Source: Blastococcus saxobsidens DD2
GTDB taxonomy: Bacteria > Actinomycetota > Actinomycetes > Mycobacteriales > Geodermatophilaceae
Length of the DNA: 64,000 nucleotides
Direction of reading: 5' to 3'
NCBI RefSeq assembly: GCF_000284015.1
Contig: NC_016943.1
Coordinates: forward strand, 2,397,541-2,461,540
Below are positions 33,270-42,597 of this stretch, piece after piece. The notes under the pieces are model-generated. The model saw nothing but the letters and a program-made list of their open reading frames with translations. It searched no databases and was not told the DNA's origin. Made by a program: the position numbers and the translations under genes. Position 1 is the stretch's first letter. Each line of letters starts with the position of its first letter.

Positions 33270-34907
33270 TCAGCGACTGGTCAGCAGATCCGCGCCGTGG
33301 CGCACGACGCCTCCCACGACGGTCGCCACGACCGACAGGTCGCCGATCGTCCCGGGGGCCACGGCGAGCAGGTCGCCGGAGAGGACGACGAAGTCGGCGA
33401 GCTTGCCGCGGGACAGCGTGCCCTTGCGGTGCTCGGAGTGGTCGGCGTACGCCGAGCCCAGGGTGTAGGTCCGCAGCGCCTGCAGGGGAGTCAGCCGCTC
33501 GGCCGGGTTGAGCACCGTCCCGTCGGGCAGCTGCCGGTTGACCAGTGAGTGGATGCCGAGCAGCGGGGAGCCGTCGACGACGGGGCAGTCGGAGCTGCCG
33601 GGCACCTCGATGCCGGCGTCGAGGAAGCTGCGCTGCCGGTAGAGCAGCTCGGCGCGCTCGCGCCCGAGCGCGGTGACGTAGCTGTCGCCGAGCTCGGTCA
33701 CGAACCGGCCCTGCGGCACCGGTACGACGCCGAGCTGCTTGACCCGCTCGATCTGCCGGTCGTTGGTCAGGCCGCAGTGCTCGATCCGGTGCCGGGGATC
33801 GGTGCGCGGGTACAGCTGCTGCGCCCGCTCGTAGGCGTCGAGGACGACTTCGACGGCGGCGTCGCCGATCGCGTGGGTGCCGATCTGCCAGCCCGCGCGG
33901 TGGGCGGCCAGGATCCGCTCCGTGAGCACCCCGGCGTCGTCGAGCAGCAGGCCGCGGCCGCCGGGACGGTCGGCGTAGTCGCAGCACAGGGCCGCGGTGC
34001 GGGCGGTGAGCGCCCCATCGCTGATGATCTTGACGGCTCCGATCCGCAGCCAGTCGTCGCCGAGTCCGCTGCGCAGGCCGAGGTCGAGCCCCAGCGGGGT
34101 GTCGCCGTCGACCTCGTGCAGTGCGGAGATCTCCGGCATGAGGGTCATCCGCACACCGAGCAGGCCCCGGTCACGGGCGATCATGAACGCCGCCAGGTCG
34201 CTGGCGCTGTTCCCGATCATCCGGCCGCTGATCCCGGGTTCGGTCACGCTGGTCAGTCCGTCGGCCAGCGCGGCCCGGCTGGCCAGACCTATCGCTTCGA
34301 CGAACTCCTCGAACGGCTGCGGCCGGACGTGCTCGAAGATCAGCGTCATCGCTCGCTCGGTGATCAGCCCGGTGGGGTCGCCGTCCGGACGGCGCTCGAT
34401 CCAGCCGCCATCGACGTCGCTGAGCTGCCGAGGATCGGCGAAACCGATCCGGCGGATCGCCCCGGTGCTCGCGATGCCGGCGTGGTGGGAGGCGTGCAGC
34501 ACCCAGACCGGCCGCCCGCCGGATACCGCGTCCAGGCCTTCCCGCGTGGGGGCGTCGTCGAGCTTGCCGACGTCCAGGCCGGTGGCGAGCACCCAGGCGT
34601 CCCGAGCGAGCGTGGCGGCGTGCCGTCCGACGGCGGCGTAGACGTCGTCCAGGGTGCGCACCGCCGCCGGCGACACGTCGCACATCTGCAACTCCTGGCC
34701 GCGCGCGGACAGGTGCTGGTGGGCGTCGTGCAGCCCGGGGACGACCGGCGCGCCGGCGAGGTCGACGGTCAGCTCGGCCTGACAGCCGTCCAACTCCTCG
34801 TCGAGGCCGACGATGACCCCGCCGACCACGCCGATGGCGGTGGCGGTGGGCCGCTGCGGGTCCAGCGTGGTGAAACGGCCGTTGACGTAGAGCGCGTCGA
34901 GCAGCAC
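33270..34907 (-). CDS. YtcJ-like metal-dependent amidohydrolase (second copy)
   Basis: 545 aa, same family as its neighbour but clearly diverged. Motifs: YVNGRFTTLDPQRP, VPGLHDAHQHLS (HxH variant), GAVKIISDGALTARTA, IGTHAIGDAAVEV, RIEHCGL and GSSDCPVVDGSP. GTG 34907 with GAGGA upstream. It follows the M20 gene by 29 bp. Two tandem YtcJ-like hydrolases suggest either two amide bonds in one substrate or two related substrates. Confidence 0.83.
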   Translation of the reverse strand: MLLDALYVNGRFTTLDPQRPTATAIGVVGGVIVGLDEELDGCQAELTVDLAGAPVVPGLHDAHQHLSARGQELQMCDVSPAAVRTLDDVYAAVGRHAATLARDAWVLATGLDVGKLDDAPTREGLDAVSGGRPVWVLHASHHAGIASTGAIRRIGFADPRQLSDVDGGWIERRPDGDPTGLITERAMTLIFEHVRPQPFEEFVEAIGLASRAALADGLTSVTEPGISGRMIGNSASDLAAFMIARDRGLLGVRMTLMPEISALHEVDGDTPLGLDLGLRSGLGDDWLRIGAVKIISDGALTARTAALCCDYADRPGGRGLLLDDAGVLTERILAAHRAGWQIGTHAIGDAAVEVVLDAYERAQQLYPRTDPRHRIEHCGLTNDRQIERVKQLGVVPVPQGRFVTELGDSYVTALGRERAELLYRQRSFLDAGIEVPGSSDCPVVDGSPLLGIHSLVNRQLPDGTVLNPAERLTPLQALRTYTLGSAYADHSEHRKGTLSRGKLADFVVLSGDLLAVAPGTIGDLSVVATVVGGVVRHGADLLTSR

Positions 34908-34936
34908 GGAAGCGGAGTCCTCGGGGTCGTGCCGGG

Positions 34937-36205
34937 TCAGGCCGGCGAGGGAGCGGGTGTGGCAACGGTGTCCAGCAGCGCGGCGACGTCCACCGGGCCG
35001 CCGGCGGCGGCGAACTCGGCCGCCACGGCGGCGCGCAGGACGGGGTCGGACAGGTAGTCGACGGCGGTGAGCGCCAGGCCGATCGCACCGTCGACCACGG
35101 CCCGATCGGCCGGGGAAGCGGCGGCGTGCTCGGCGAACGCTGCCGTGTGCATGCCGGCCTCGGCCGGTGCGATGCCCAGCATGGGGTGGATCGCGGGCAC
35201 CCGGAGGCTGATGTTGCCGAGGTCGGTCGAGCCGCCGCCGCCGCTGGGCAGGCCGTCGGGGTGCACGACTGTGCGGCCCCGGGCGGTGACGTGGGCGGCG
35301 TAGCGCCCGGCGAGGGTCGTGTTGGTGCGCACCGGCAGGTAGGGCGGCACCGGATCCCACGCGGCCTCGAGCACCGTGCCGGTGACCTGGGCGGCGCCGT
35401 CGAGGATCGCCTGCACCCGATGGGTCAGCTCGAGCAGCCCCTCGACGGTGGCCGATCGCAGCATCACCGTGGCACGGGCGAGGGCCGGCACCACGTTCAC
35501 CGCAGTGCCGCCCTCGGTGATGATCGCGTGCACCCGATCGGTCTGCGGCATGTGCTGGCGCAGCGCGGCCAGCCCCTGGTATGCGGCCACGACTGCGTCC
35601 AGTGCGTTACGCCCCATGTGCGGCGTGGCGGAGGCGTGCGCAGGCACCCCCCGGTAGGTCACCTCGACCGCCCGGCAGCCGAGTGCGGTGAAGTCCGCGA
35701 TGTCGGGGCCGGCGAACGGGTGCAGCATCAACACCGCGTCGACGTCGTCGAACGCCCCGGCTCGGGCCATGAGCTCCTTGCCCGAGCCGTTCTCCTCGGC
35801 CGGGGTGCCGAGCAGGACGACGGAGCCGCCGAGCCCCTTGATGTGCGGCGCGAGCCCGAGGAACGCGCCGACAGCCGTGGCGCAGATGACGTTGTGCCCG
35901 CACCCGTGACCGATACCGGGAAGTGCGTCGTACTCGGCCAGGATCGCCACCCGGGGCATCCCGGACCCGGCCATCGCCCGGAAGGCGGTGGGTTGCCCGT
36001 GGCAGCCGACCTCCACATCCAGGCCGGAGGCGGCGAGCAGGTCGCGGACGTGCCCCACCGAGCGGTGCTCGGCGAACCCGAGCTCTGCGGCGGCGTGCAC
36101 CTGGTGGCTGAGTCGCACCAGGCCGGCGGCGGCGCCGTCGATCGTGTCGCGGACGACGGCGCTCACGGTCGGGGTGGCGCCGTCCGCCGGCGGGGTGTGG
36201 GTCAC
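34937..36205 (-). CDS. M20-family metal-dependent amidohydrolase (AbgB/hippuricase-like)
   Basis: 422 aa. Motifs LAEYDALPGIGHGCGHNV (metal His and Cys-Gly-His), GTPAEENGSGK (catalytic Glu pair), VPAHASATPHMGRNALDA (dimerisation-domain edge). These enzymes remove acyl groups from amino acids, for example p-aminobenzoyl-glutamate, hippurate or acyl-ornithine. GTG 36205, close behind the binding-protein stop at 36208. In the operon it is a likely deacylase for the imported compound. Confidence 0.88.
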   Translation of the reverse strand: MTHTPPADGATPTVSAVVRDTIDGAAAGLVRLSHQVHAAAELGFAEHRSVGHVRDLLAASGLDVEVGCHGQPTAFRAMAGSGMPRVAILAEYDALPGIGHGCGHNVICATAVGAFLGLAPHIKGLGGSVVLLGTPAEENGSGKELMARAGAFDDVDAVLMLHPFAGPDIADFTALGCRAVEVTYRGVPAHASATPHMGRNALDAVVAAYQGLAALRQHMPQTDRVHAIITEGGTAVNVVPALARATVMLRSATVEGLLELTHRVQAILDGAAQVTGTVLEAAWDPVPPYLPVRTNTTLAGRYAAHVTARGRTVVHPDGLPSGGGGSTDLGNISLRVPAIHPMLGIAPAEAGMHTAAFAEHAAASPADRAVVDGAIGLALTAVDYLSDPVLRAAVAAEFAAAGGPVDVAALLDTVATPAPSPA

Positions 36206-36207
36206 GG

Positions 36208-37182
36208 TCAGCTCGTCGCGCCGTTGATGGTGATCGTGTCGAGCAGGCCGTACTCGATGCCGTAGCTGTTCATGATGTCGGCGTACGTGCCGTCGTCGAC
36301 CAGCTGCTGGTACGCCTGGGCGAGGACCTCGGTGAGCCCGGAGAGGTCCTTGTTCAGCATCACGCCGACCGGAACCGGGAGCTCCTCGACGTAGGCGATC
36401 GTGAGCTCTCCTTCCGACTGCTTGACGGCGTTGATCGCGATCGGCTCACCGGTGACCAGGGCGTCGGCGCGGCCTGCGGTCAGGGACGTGATCGCCGAGA
36501 CGCTGGTGTCCGCCTGCACCGGGATCGGCGCCGGAAGGCCGGCCTCCTCGCACAGGGTGAGCAGCGAACCCGGGGTCTCCACATCGGTCAGCTGAGCGAG
36601 CTGCACGGTGCCGACGGCGGCGACGACCTCGAGGCCGCAGAGGTCCTCGGTGCTCTCGATGCCCTCCGGGTTGCACTTCTGGGTCAACGCGGCACGCGAG
36701 CCGGTGCTGTAGTCGATGAAGTCACCGAGCTCCTGACGCTCCAGGGTGTCGGTGAACGCGCCGGCGATGCCGTCGACCTGCCCGGCGCCGTACTCCTGCA
36801 GTGCGTTCTGGCTCTGCTGGAAGACGACCTCGACACCGGCCAGCTGACCGGCAGCGCGCAGCAGGTCGGCCTCGTAGCCGCGCTGCTCGCCGTCCTTTCC
36901 GAAGTTGATCGGCGGCAGGTCCGGGGCGACGCCGACGACCAGTGGCTCGTCCCGGAACTCGGCCGGCACCTGGTCGGCGAGCGCCTCGTCGGCCTGCAGG
37001 GAGAGCAGCTCGGGTGCGGCGAACGGGTCGCCGGAGATGTCCGGGTCGTCGCAGGCAGCGGAGGTGTTCGCCGCGGCTGCCGCGGACTCGGGATCCTCGA
37101 CCTGGGCGCCGCAGGCGGCGACCAGGCCCGCCGCCAGGGTGAGCGGCAGGAGACGGGTCAGGAAGGTACGGGACGTGCGCAT
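36208..37182 (-). CDS. Polar amino-acid ABC transporter binding lipoprotein
   Basis: 324 aa, SBP_bac_3 family. Lipobox LVAAC (predicted lipidated Cys24) and then VVGVAPDLPPINFGKDGEQRG, GYEADLLRAAGQ and a second-lobe TAGRADALVTGEP. This family binds arginine, ornithine, histidine, glutamine or opines. Two extra cysteine pairs (for example CNPEGIESTEDLC) may form disulphides outside the cell. Precedes the M20 gene and follows the permease. Confidence 0.9.
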   Translation of the reverse strand: MRTSRTFLTRLLPLTLAAGLVAACGAQVEDPESAAAAANTSAACDDPDISGDPFAAPELLSLQADEALADQVPAEFRDEPLVVGVAPDLPPINFGKDGEQRGYEADLLRAAGQLAGVEVVFQQSQNALQEYGAGQVDGIAGAFTDTLERQELGDFIDYSTGSRAALTQKCNPEGIESTEDLCGLEVVAAVGTVQLAQLTDVETPGSLLTLCEEAGLPAPIPVQADTSVSAITSLTAGRADALVTGEPIAINAVKQSEGELTIAYVEELPVPVGVMLNKDLSGLTEVLAQAYQQLVDDGTYADIMNSYGIEYGLLDTITINGATS

Positions 37183-37237
37183 GGCAGAACTCCTCGGGAG
37201 CGGAGCAGGGGGGAGGGGTGCGTGGAGCTGGAAGAGG

Positions 37238-38167
37238 TCAGCGGCGGGTCGCCGAGCGGGCGACCAGCCGCTCGATGCCCATCTGCAACAGGGTCAGTGC
37301 TGCGGTCAGCACGAGGTACCAGAAGGTCGCGACGAGCAGCAGCGGCGTCTGCTGCAGGTTGCGGGCACCGATCTCCATGACAGCGGAGAACAGGTCGGTG
37401 ACCGACGCGAGGATGACCACGGCCGTGGTCTTGGTCATGGCGATGACATTGTTGAAGAACGGCGGGATGACCACCGGCAGAATCTGTGGGGCGAGCACCC
37501 GGCGACGGATCTGGCCGGGGGTCATGCCTACCGCGCGGGCCGCCTCCAGCTGGCCGGGTGGAATTGCAGCGATACCACCGCGGAGCACCTCCGCGAGGTA
37601 GGCCGACTCGTTGAAGCTCAGTCCGATGATTGCGCCCACGACGGGCGCGACCAGCAGGTTGGTGTCGAAGAAGAGGAACTCGGGACCGAACGGAATCCCC
37701 AGGGAGATGACCGGGTAGAGCTGGGCGAGGTACACCCAGAAGATCACCTGCACGATGACCGGCACGCCACGGAAGAACCAGATGTACCAGCCGGCGATCG
37801 TTGACAGCACCCGGCTCGAGGACAGCCGCATCCCGGCGATGAGAGAGCCGAGGACCAGGCCCACGCCGACGGCACCGACCGTGAGCACGATGGTCGTCAC
37901 CAGACCGCTCAGCACCATCTCGTCGAATAGGTACTCGCCGACGACATCCCAGCGCCAGCGTTCGTTGGTGACGACGCTGCTGGCCAGCATCGCCAGGATG
38001 ACCGCCAGCAGCCCGTAGCTGACCAACCGCCACGGGTGCTTGCGCCGGACCAGTGCCAGATTCGGGGGTGTGGGCTCCGTGCCGGCGGGTGCGGTCGCGG
38101 TGGGGACGGCGGTGCTCACGGCGGCTCCGGGTGACGGGAGGGTCTCGGCAACGGTGCGGGCGCTCAC
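37238..38167 (-). CDS. Polar amino-acid ABC transporter permease (His/Gln/Arg/opine type)
   Basis: 309 aa. About six membrane segments after a ~45-residue cytoplasmic N-terminal extension; the family signature [23 protein letters not shown] (EAA loop) and an [12 protein letters not shown] segment are clear. ATG 38167 overlaps the ATPase stop. A single permease gene is present, so the membrane part is probably a homodimer. Confidence 0.9.
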   Translation of the reverse strand: MSARTVAETLPSPGAAVSTAVPTATAPAGTEPTPPNLALVRRKHPWRLVSYGLLAVILAMLASSVVTNERWRWDVVGEYLFDEMVLSGLVTTIVLTVGAVGVGLVLGSLIAGMRLSSSRVLSTIAGWYIWFFRGVPVIVQVIFWVYLAQLYPVISLGIPFGPEFLFFDTNLLVAPVVGAIIGLSFNESAYLAEVLRGGIAAIPPGQLEAARAVGMTPGQIRRRVLAPQILPVVIPPFFNNVIAMTKTTAVVILASVTDLFSAVMEIGARNLQQTPLLLVATFWYLVLTAALTLLQMGIERLVARSATRR

Positions 38168-38979
38168 TGGACGCGCGCCAGGAACTCACGCGTGCGGGGG
38201 TGCGTGGGATGCCCGAAGACCTCGGCGGGCGTGCCGTACTCGACGATGCGGCCGGCGTCGACGAAGGCGACGCGGTCGGCGACCTCACGGGCGAAGGTCA
38301 TCTCGTGGGTGACCACGATCATGGTCATACCGGCCTCGGCCAGTTGCTTCATGACGCCGAGCACCTCGCCGACGAGCTCGGGGTCCAGCGCGCTGGTGGG
38401 CTCGTCGAAGAGCATCAACTGCGGGTCCATCGCCAGGGCGCGGGCGATGGCGACGCGCTGCTGCTGCCCGCCGGAGAGCTGGCGCGGGTACATGCCGGCG
38501 CGGTCGGAGAGGCCGACCCGGGCCAGCAGTTCCTCGGCACGACGCCGGGCTCGCGCGCGCGGAACGCCGGCGACGACGACGGGCCCTTCCATGACGTTCT
38601 CCAGCGCCGTCCGGTTGGGGAACAGGTTGAACTGCTGGAAGACCATGCCGATGTGCCGGCGCTGAGCGGCGGCCTCGCGCGGAGACAGCTCGTAGCGGCG
38701 GCCGTCGCGCAGCCGGACGCCGATCAGCTCGCCGCCCACCTCGATGACGCCGTCGGTGGTCTCCTCGAGACCGTTGACGCAGCGGAGCATCGTCGACTTG
38801 CCGGAGCCCGATGCGCCGATCACGCAGACCACCTGGCCGCGCTCGATGGTGAGGTCGATGCCGCGCAGGACCTCGATGGCCCCGAAGGACTTCCAGACGT
38901 TGCGAAAGGAGACCATGGGAGCGGTCTCGGTCGACTCCGCCCGGTCGGGCCGGGCCTTCGTCTCTGTCGGCTGAACCAC
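38164..38979 (-). CDS. Polar amino-acid ABC transporter ATPase (GlnQ/HisP type)
   Basis: 271 aa. Walker [11 protein letters not shown]-loop [10 protein letters not shown], signature [10 protein letters not shown], Walker [15 protein letters not shown]-loop THEM. GTG 38979 chosen with AGGACAGG upstream; the frame runs to 39096 but that crosses the LysR operator. First gene of the six-gene minus-strand operon, divergent from the LysR regulator. Confidence 0.9.
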   Translation of the reverse strand: MVQPTETKARPDRAESTETAPMVSFRNVWKSFGAIEVLRGIDLTIERGQVVCVIGASGSGKSTMLRCVNGLEETTDGVIEVGGELIGVRLRDGRRYELSPREAAAQRRHIGMVFQQFNLFPNRTALENVMEGPVVVAGVPRARARRRAEELLARVGLSDRAGMYPRQLSGGQQQRVAIARALAMDPQLMLFDEPTSALDPELVGEVLGVMKQLAEAGMTMIVVTHEMTFAREVADRVAFVDAGRIVEYGTPAEVFGHPTHPRTREFLARVQ

Positions 38980-39052
38980 GATGCCACCTGTCCTACCGGG
39001 GCCGGCGCCCCGCTCGACTGCGTTGAGGAAGAGTGATGGCGAACACGTCAGA

Positions 39053-39096
39053 CAGTCCAATGCTGTTTCGGCGTCGCCTCCATGCCAATGCGGCAT
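39053..39096. promoter_or_regulatory. LysR-type operator, copy 1 (transporter/lysR divergent promoter)
   Basis: ATGCC-AATGC-GGCAT (39082-39096) is a perfect T-N11-A LysR box. CAGTCCAATGC begins exactly 29 bases before it (39053). Read towards the transporter, the second element gives ATTGGACTG, containing a -35-like TTGGAC. The box overlaps TAGGAT (39096-39101), the -10 of lysR itself, so binding would repress lysR. The same layout recurs at 41233-41276. Confidence 0.7.
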
Positions 39097-39107
39097 AGGA
39101 TTGTCAC

Positions 39108-40028
39108 GTGGACCTTCGTCGTGTCGAGCACTTCCTCGCCGTCGTCGACGCCGGCACGGTGACCGCCGCCGCGGAGCAGATCCGGATCGCGCAGCCAGCG
39201 CTCAGCCGTCAGCTGCTCCAGTTCGAACGGGACCTGGGCATCCGGCTCTTCGACCGGGCGCGCGGACGGCTGGCGCTCACCCCCGCCGGGCGGGAGTTCG
39301 TCCCCGTCGCCCGAGAGCTCATGGCTCACGCCGACCGCACGCGGGCCGCCGCACGGCATCTGGCCGAGGGTGTGCTCGACCGGCTCCTGGTCGCGGCACC
39401 CGCGGCGACCATCACCGAGCTGCTGGCGCCCTTCCTCGGCACCCTCGGCCGGAAGGAACCCCTGGTGCTGGTGCGCGAGGTGTCCACGACGCGCGCCTAT
39501 GCCGCTCTCGAGACGGGAGCCGACCTCGCGATCTCACCGGCGTCGGTGACCGGCTCGCTCGCGCATCTCCGCATCGGCGCAGTGCCGCTGCGTGCCCATG
39601 TCGCGCCGGACCATCCCTGGGCGCAGCGGTCCGGGACGGTGGAACTTGCCGAACTCGTCGAAGAACGCCTGTTCCTGCTACCGCAGGACAACGTGTCCCG
39701 CGTCGAACTCGACCTCGCAGTGGCGCGGGCCGGCCTGGCCTTCGGCGAGGTGACGGAGTGCGCGGTGGGCCGCGTCATCCAAGCCCATGCGGCAGCCGGG
39801 CGCGGGGTCGGTGTCACCACGGACCTGCCCCGGTTCGGAGCTCGGAGCCTGCGGATCGCTCCTCCCGGCGCGTCCGGCGAGCCGCTGCAGATCGTCCTCC
39901 ATGCCGCCTGGGACCCGACCCACTTCGCCGCAGAGGTCATCGAGTCCATGGCCCGCCGGATCGGGTCCTTCCTGGCCACGGTGGGTCAGGCGGCACGCTG
40001 GACCCCTACCTCACACCCCGATCGGTGA
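39108..40028 (+). CDS. LysR-family transcriptional regulator
   Basis: 306 aa. Helix-turn-helix at residues ~18-37 ([20 protein letters not shown]) and LysR linker; the C-terminal effector domain follows ([23 protein letters not shown]). GTG 39108 lies six bases after the TAGGAT -10, so the mRNA is probably leaderless. Divergent from the amino-acid transporter operon and convergent with ornithine cyclodeaminase (3' ends overlap by 18 bp). Matching operators at both target promoters support one regulon. Confidence 0.9.
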   Translation: MDLRRVEHFLAVVDAGTVTAAAEQIRIAQPALSRQLLQFERDLGIRLFDRARGRLALTPAGREFVPVARELMAHADRTRAAARHLAEGVLDRLLVAAPAATITELLAPFLGTLGRKEPLVLVREVSTTRAYAALETGADLAISPASVTGSLAHLRIGAVPLRAHVAPDHPWAQRSGTVELAELVEERLFLLPQDNVSRVELDLAVARAGLAFGEVTECAVGRVIQAHAAAGRGVGVTTDLPRFGARSLRIAPPGASGEPLQIVLHAAWDPTHFAAEVIESMARRIGSFLATVGQAARWTPTSHPDR

Positions 40029-41042
40029 CAGCGCGGTGATCATGCCGAACAGGTCCTTGGGATCCTCGGGCTCGGCCACCAGGTCGATGTGGGTGACCCA
40101 GGCAGTTCCGCGCACGGCGTCGCGCAGGTATCGCAGCGCCGAGAAGTCCTCGATCGCGAAGCCCACCGAGTCGAAGACGGTCACCTCGTCGCGGGAGGCT
40201 CGGCCCGGACGGCGGTCGACGAGCACCTCCCAGAGCTCCGTGACGGGGAACTCGGGCTCCACGGCCTGGATCTCACCCTCGATCCGGGTCTGGGGTGTGA
40301 ACTCGACGAACACCCCCGCGGAACGCAGGATCTCCGGGTCGAGTTCGGTCTTGCCAGGGCAGTCGCCGCCGACCGCATTGATGTGCATGCCCGGCTCGAT
40401 CCAGTCGAGGGGCAGCACGGTCGCCCGCGCCTTGTCGGCGGTACAGGTGGTCACGACGTCGGCTGCGCGGACCGCCTCACGGCCAGAGGTCGCGACGGTG
40501 ACGTCGAAGCCGAGCGGCTCGAGGTTCCGCGCGACCTTGTCCATCGCGAGCGGATCGGTGTCCCAGACGGTGACCTGGTCGATGCCGAGCGCGCTGCGCA
40601 TCCCCATGGCCTGGAACTCCGCCTGGCTACCCGCTCCGATCAGTGCCAGGCGCCGCGAGTCCGGACGGGCCAGAGCCTTGGCCGCGACGGCCGAGGTCGC
40701 CGCGGTCCGCAGTGCGGTGAGCAGCGTCATCTCGGCGAGGAACACCGGGTAGCCGGTGGATACATCCGCCAGCGCTCCGAAGGCGGTGACGGTCTGGAAA
40801 CCGCGGGCCGGGTTGGAGGGGTGACCGTTGACGTACTTGAACGCGTAGCTCACCGAGTCGCTGGTGGGCATCAGTTCGATGACGCCGAAAGGCGTGTGGC
40901 TGGCCACCCTGGGCGTCTTGTCGAACGATTCCCAGCGACGGAAGTCATTCCGGACGTACCTGGCCATCCCGGCGATGTTGGGTTCGGCTCCAGCGGCGGC
41001 TATCCACCGCACCATGTCGTGGACGCCGACGAACTCGGTCAT
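40011..41042 (-). CDS. ocd: Ornithine cyclodeaminase
   Basis: 343 aa. Converts L-ornithine to L-proline and ammonia with tightly bound NAD. Hallmarks of the true cyclodeaminase branch: RVASHTPFGVIELMPTSD, YAFKYVNGHPSNPARG, IGAGSQAEFQAM, NAVGGDCPGKTELDPEIL with the catalytic Asp, and VEFTPQTRIEGEIQ. AGAGGAAGG precedes ATG 41042. It has its own promoter with a second LysR operator upstream. This fixes ornithine (or a close analogue) as a likely product of the adjacent import-and-hydrolysis operon. Confidence 0.9.
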   Translation of the reverse strand: MTEFVGVHDMVRWIAAAGAEPNIAGMARYVRNDFRRWESFDKTPRVASHTPFGVIELMPTSDSVSYAFKYVNGHPSNPARGFQTVTAFGALADVSTGYPVFLAEMTLLTALRTAATSAVAAKALARPDSRRLALIGAGSQAEFQAMGMRSALGIDQVTVWDTDPLAMDKVARNLEPLGFDVTVATSGREAVRAADVVTTCTADKARATVLPLDWIEPGMHINAVGGDCPGKTELDPEILRSAGVFVEFTPQTRIEGEIQAVEPEFPVTELWEVLVDRRPGRASRDEVTVFDSVGFAIEDFSALRYLRDAVRGTAWVTHIDLVAEPEDPKDLFGMITALSPIGV

Positions 41043-41232
41043 GTCAGTGCCTTCCTCTGGACGTCCGTAGCCGGCCGTGCCGAAGGCCGCACATCGCTCC
41101 GAGCGGAGCGCGCGGGCCGCCTGTTCGATCCCCTGTCGGCCGCAACCGAGACGTACATCGGTGCCGGCGATCCGAGCAGGGGCCGGACCACGGGGGGAGT
41201 GTCAGGTGCAAGCTTGGAGTGGCGCGTCCGGG

Positions 41233-41276
41233 CAGTCCAATGCCGAATTGCTGGCAGGGACATGCCGTGGCGGCAT
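41233..41276. promoter_or_regulatory. LysR-type operator, copy 2 (upstream of ornithine cyclodeaminase)
   Basis: ATGCC-GTGGC-GGCAT (41262-41276) with CAGTCCAATGC at 41233, exactly 29 bases before it, as in copy 1. Orientation towards the target gene is also the same. It lies in the 333-bp gap 41043-41375, which otherwise holds nothing recognisable. The cyclodeaminase start is about 190 bp downstream of the -35-like element, so a long leader or a second promoter is implied. Confidence 0.7.
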
Positions 41277-41375
41277 GCACGATCGGTATCGCGATGCCCT
41301 GCTGTCGACTCGGCGGACGACCTCGCCACCTGGGCCGGAGGTCACCGGGACGTCCGGGCGTGGTCCGTGCGGCGT

Positions 41376-42524
41376 TCAGCCCTGCGTGCGGTTCAGCAGA
41401 TCGCGCGCGATGACGATGCGCTGGATCTGGTTCGTGCCCTCGTAGATCTGGGTGATCTTGGCGTCGCGCATCATCCGCTCGACGGGGAAGTCCGTGACGT
41501 AGCCGGAGCCGCCGAGCAGCTGGACGGCGTCGGTGGTGACCTTCATGGCCGTGTCGGAGGCGAACAACTTCGCGGCCGCGCCGGATGCGCCCATCGTCGG
41601 AGCCCCCGCCTCGATCTCCTCGGCGGCGGCATGCGTGAGCAGGCGGGCGGCGCGTACGGCCACGGCCATGTCCGCGAGCATGAACTGCAGCCCCTGGAAC
41701 TCGGCCAGGACCTTGCCGAACTGCCGGCGCTGGGAGACGTGGTCGACCGCGACGTCCAGGGCTCCCTGGGCGATGCCGACCGCCTGTGCGGCGACCCCGG
41801 TGCGGGTGCGGTCGAGGGTGCCCAGTGCGATCCGCAGCCCCTCGCCGGGCCGGCCGATCAGCCGGTCGGCCGGCAGCGGCACATCGTCGAGGTAGACCTC
41901 CGTGGTCGGGGACCCCTTCAGCCCCATCTTCTTCTCGGGGGCGCCGAAGGACAGCCCGGCGTCGGTCCTCTCCAGCGCGAAGGCCGAGATCCCGCGGCTG
42001 CCGGCCTCGGGGTCGGTCACGGCGAAGAGCACGTAGCAGTCGGCGACCCCGCCGTTGGTGATCCACCGCTTGGTGCCGCGCACGCGCCAGCCCTCGTCCG
42101 TCGCCTCGGCGCGGGTGGTCATCGATGCGACGTCGCTCCCCGCGTCCGGTTCCGAGAGGGCGAACGCACCGAGCGCCTCGCCGGCGGCGATCGGCGCCAG
42201 CCAGCGCCGCTGCTGCTCCTCCGAGGCGGCGAGCAGCAGGGGCCAGGCGAACAGCTCGTTGGCCCCGGACACCTGCTGCGTGGTGGCGCAGACCCGGGCG
42301 ATCTCCTCGGCCACCACGGCACTGGTGAGGGCGTCGGCGCCGACGCCGCCGTAGGCCTCGGGGACGACCACGGCGTGCAGTTGTGACTCGACCAGGGCCT
42401 GGTAGCCCTCCGTCGGGAAGCGGGCTGCTTCGTCCACGGCGGATGCGAAGGGGGCGATGCGCCCGGTCGCGACCGACCGGGCCAGCTGCCGGATCTCCTC
42501 GAGGTCGTCAGCGGCGATGCTCAT
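41376..42524 (-). CDS. Acyl-CoA dehydrogenase
   Basis: 382-aa flavoenzyme oxidising an acyl-CoA at C2-C3. FAD/substrate motifs FALSEPDAGSDVASM and WITNGGVADCYVLFA, RRQFGKVLAEFQGLQFMLADM, and catalytic Glu in IYEGTNQIQRIVIAR. No clear ribosome site could be singled out for ATG 42524. It lies 73 bp after a luciferase-like gene on the same strand. Short-chain type by length. Its link to the benzoyl-CoA genes is by position only. Confidence 0.88.
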   Translation of the reverse strand: MSIAADDLEEIRQLARSVATGRIAPFASAVDEAARFPTEGYQALVESQLHAVVVPEAYGGVGADALTSAVVAEEIARVCATTQQVSGANELFAWPLLLAASEEQQRRWLAPIAAGEALGAFALSEPDAGSDVASMTTRAEATDEGWRVRGTKRWITNGGVADCYVLFAVTDPEAGSRGISAFALERTDAGLSFGAPEKKMGLKGSPTTEVYLDDVPLPADRLIGRPGEGLRIALGTLDRTRTGVAAQAVGIAQGALDVAVDHVSQRRQFGKVLAEFQGLQFMLADMAVAVRAARLLTHAAAEEIEAGAPTMGASGAAAKLFASDTAMKVTTDAVQLLGGSGYVTDFPVERMMRDAKITQIYEGTNQIQRIVIARDLLNRTQG

Positions 42525-42597
42525 GGGCAGCTCCGCTGCCCGCCGCCGACGACGGCGACGGCTGCTCCCGTGTCGTCCGGTTCGGGCATGGATCTCC

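Noticed and set aside
41039..41329. Small minus-strand gene between ornithine cyclodeaminase and the acyl-CoA dehydrogenase
   Set aside because: The frame has no ribosome site or domain and covers the LysR operator; it is regulatory DNA.
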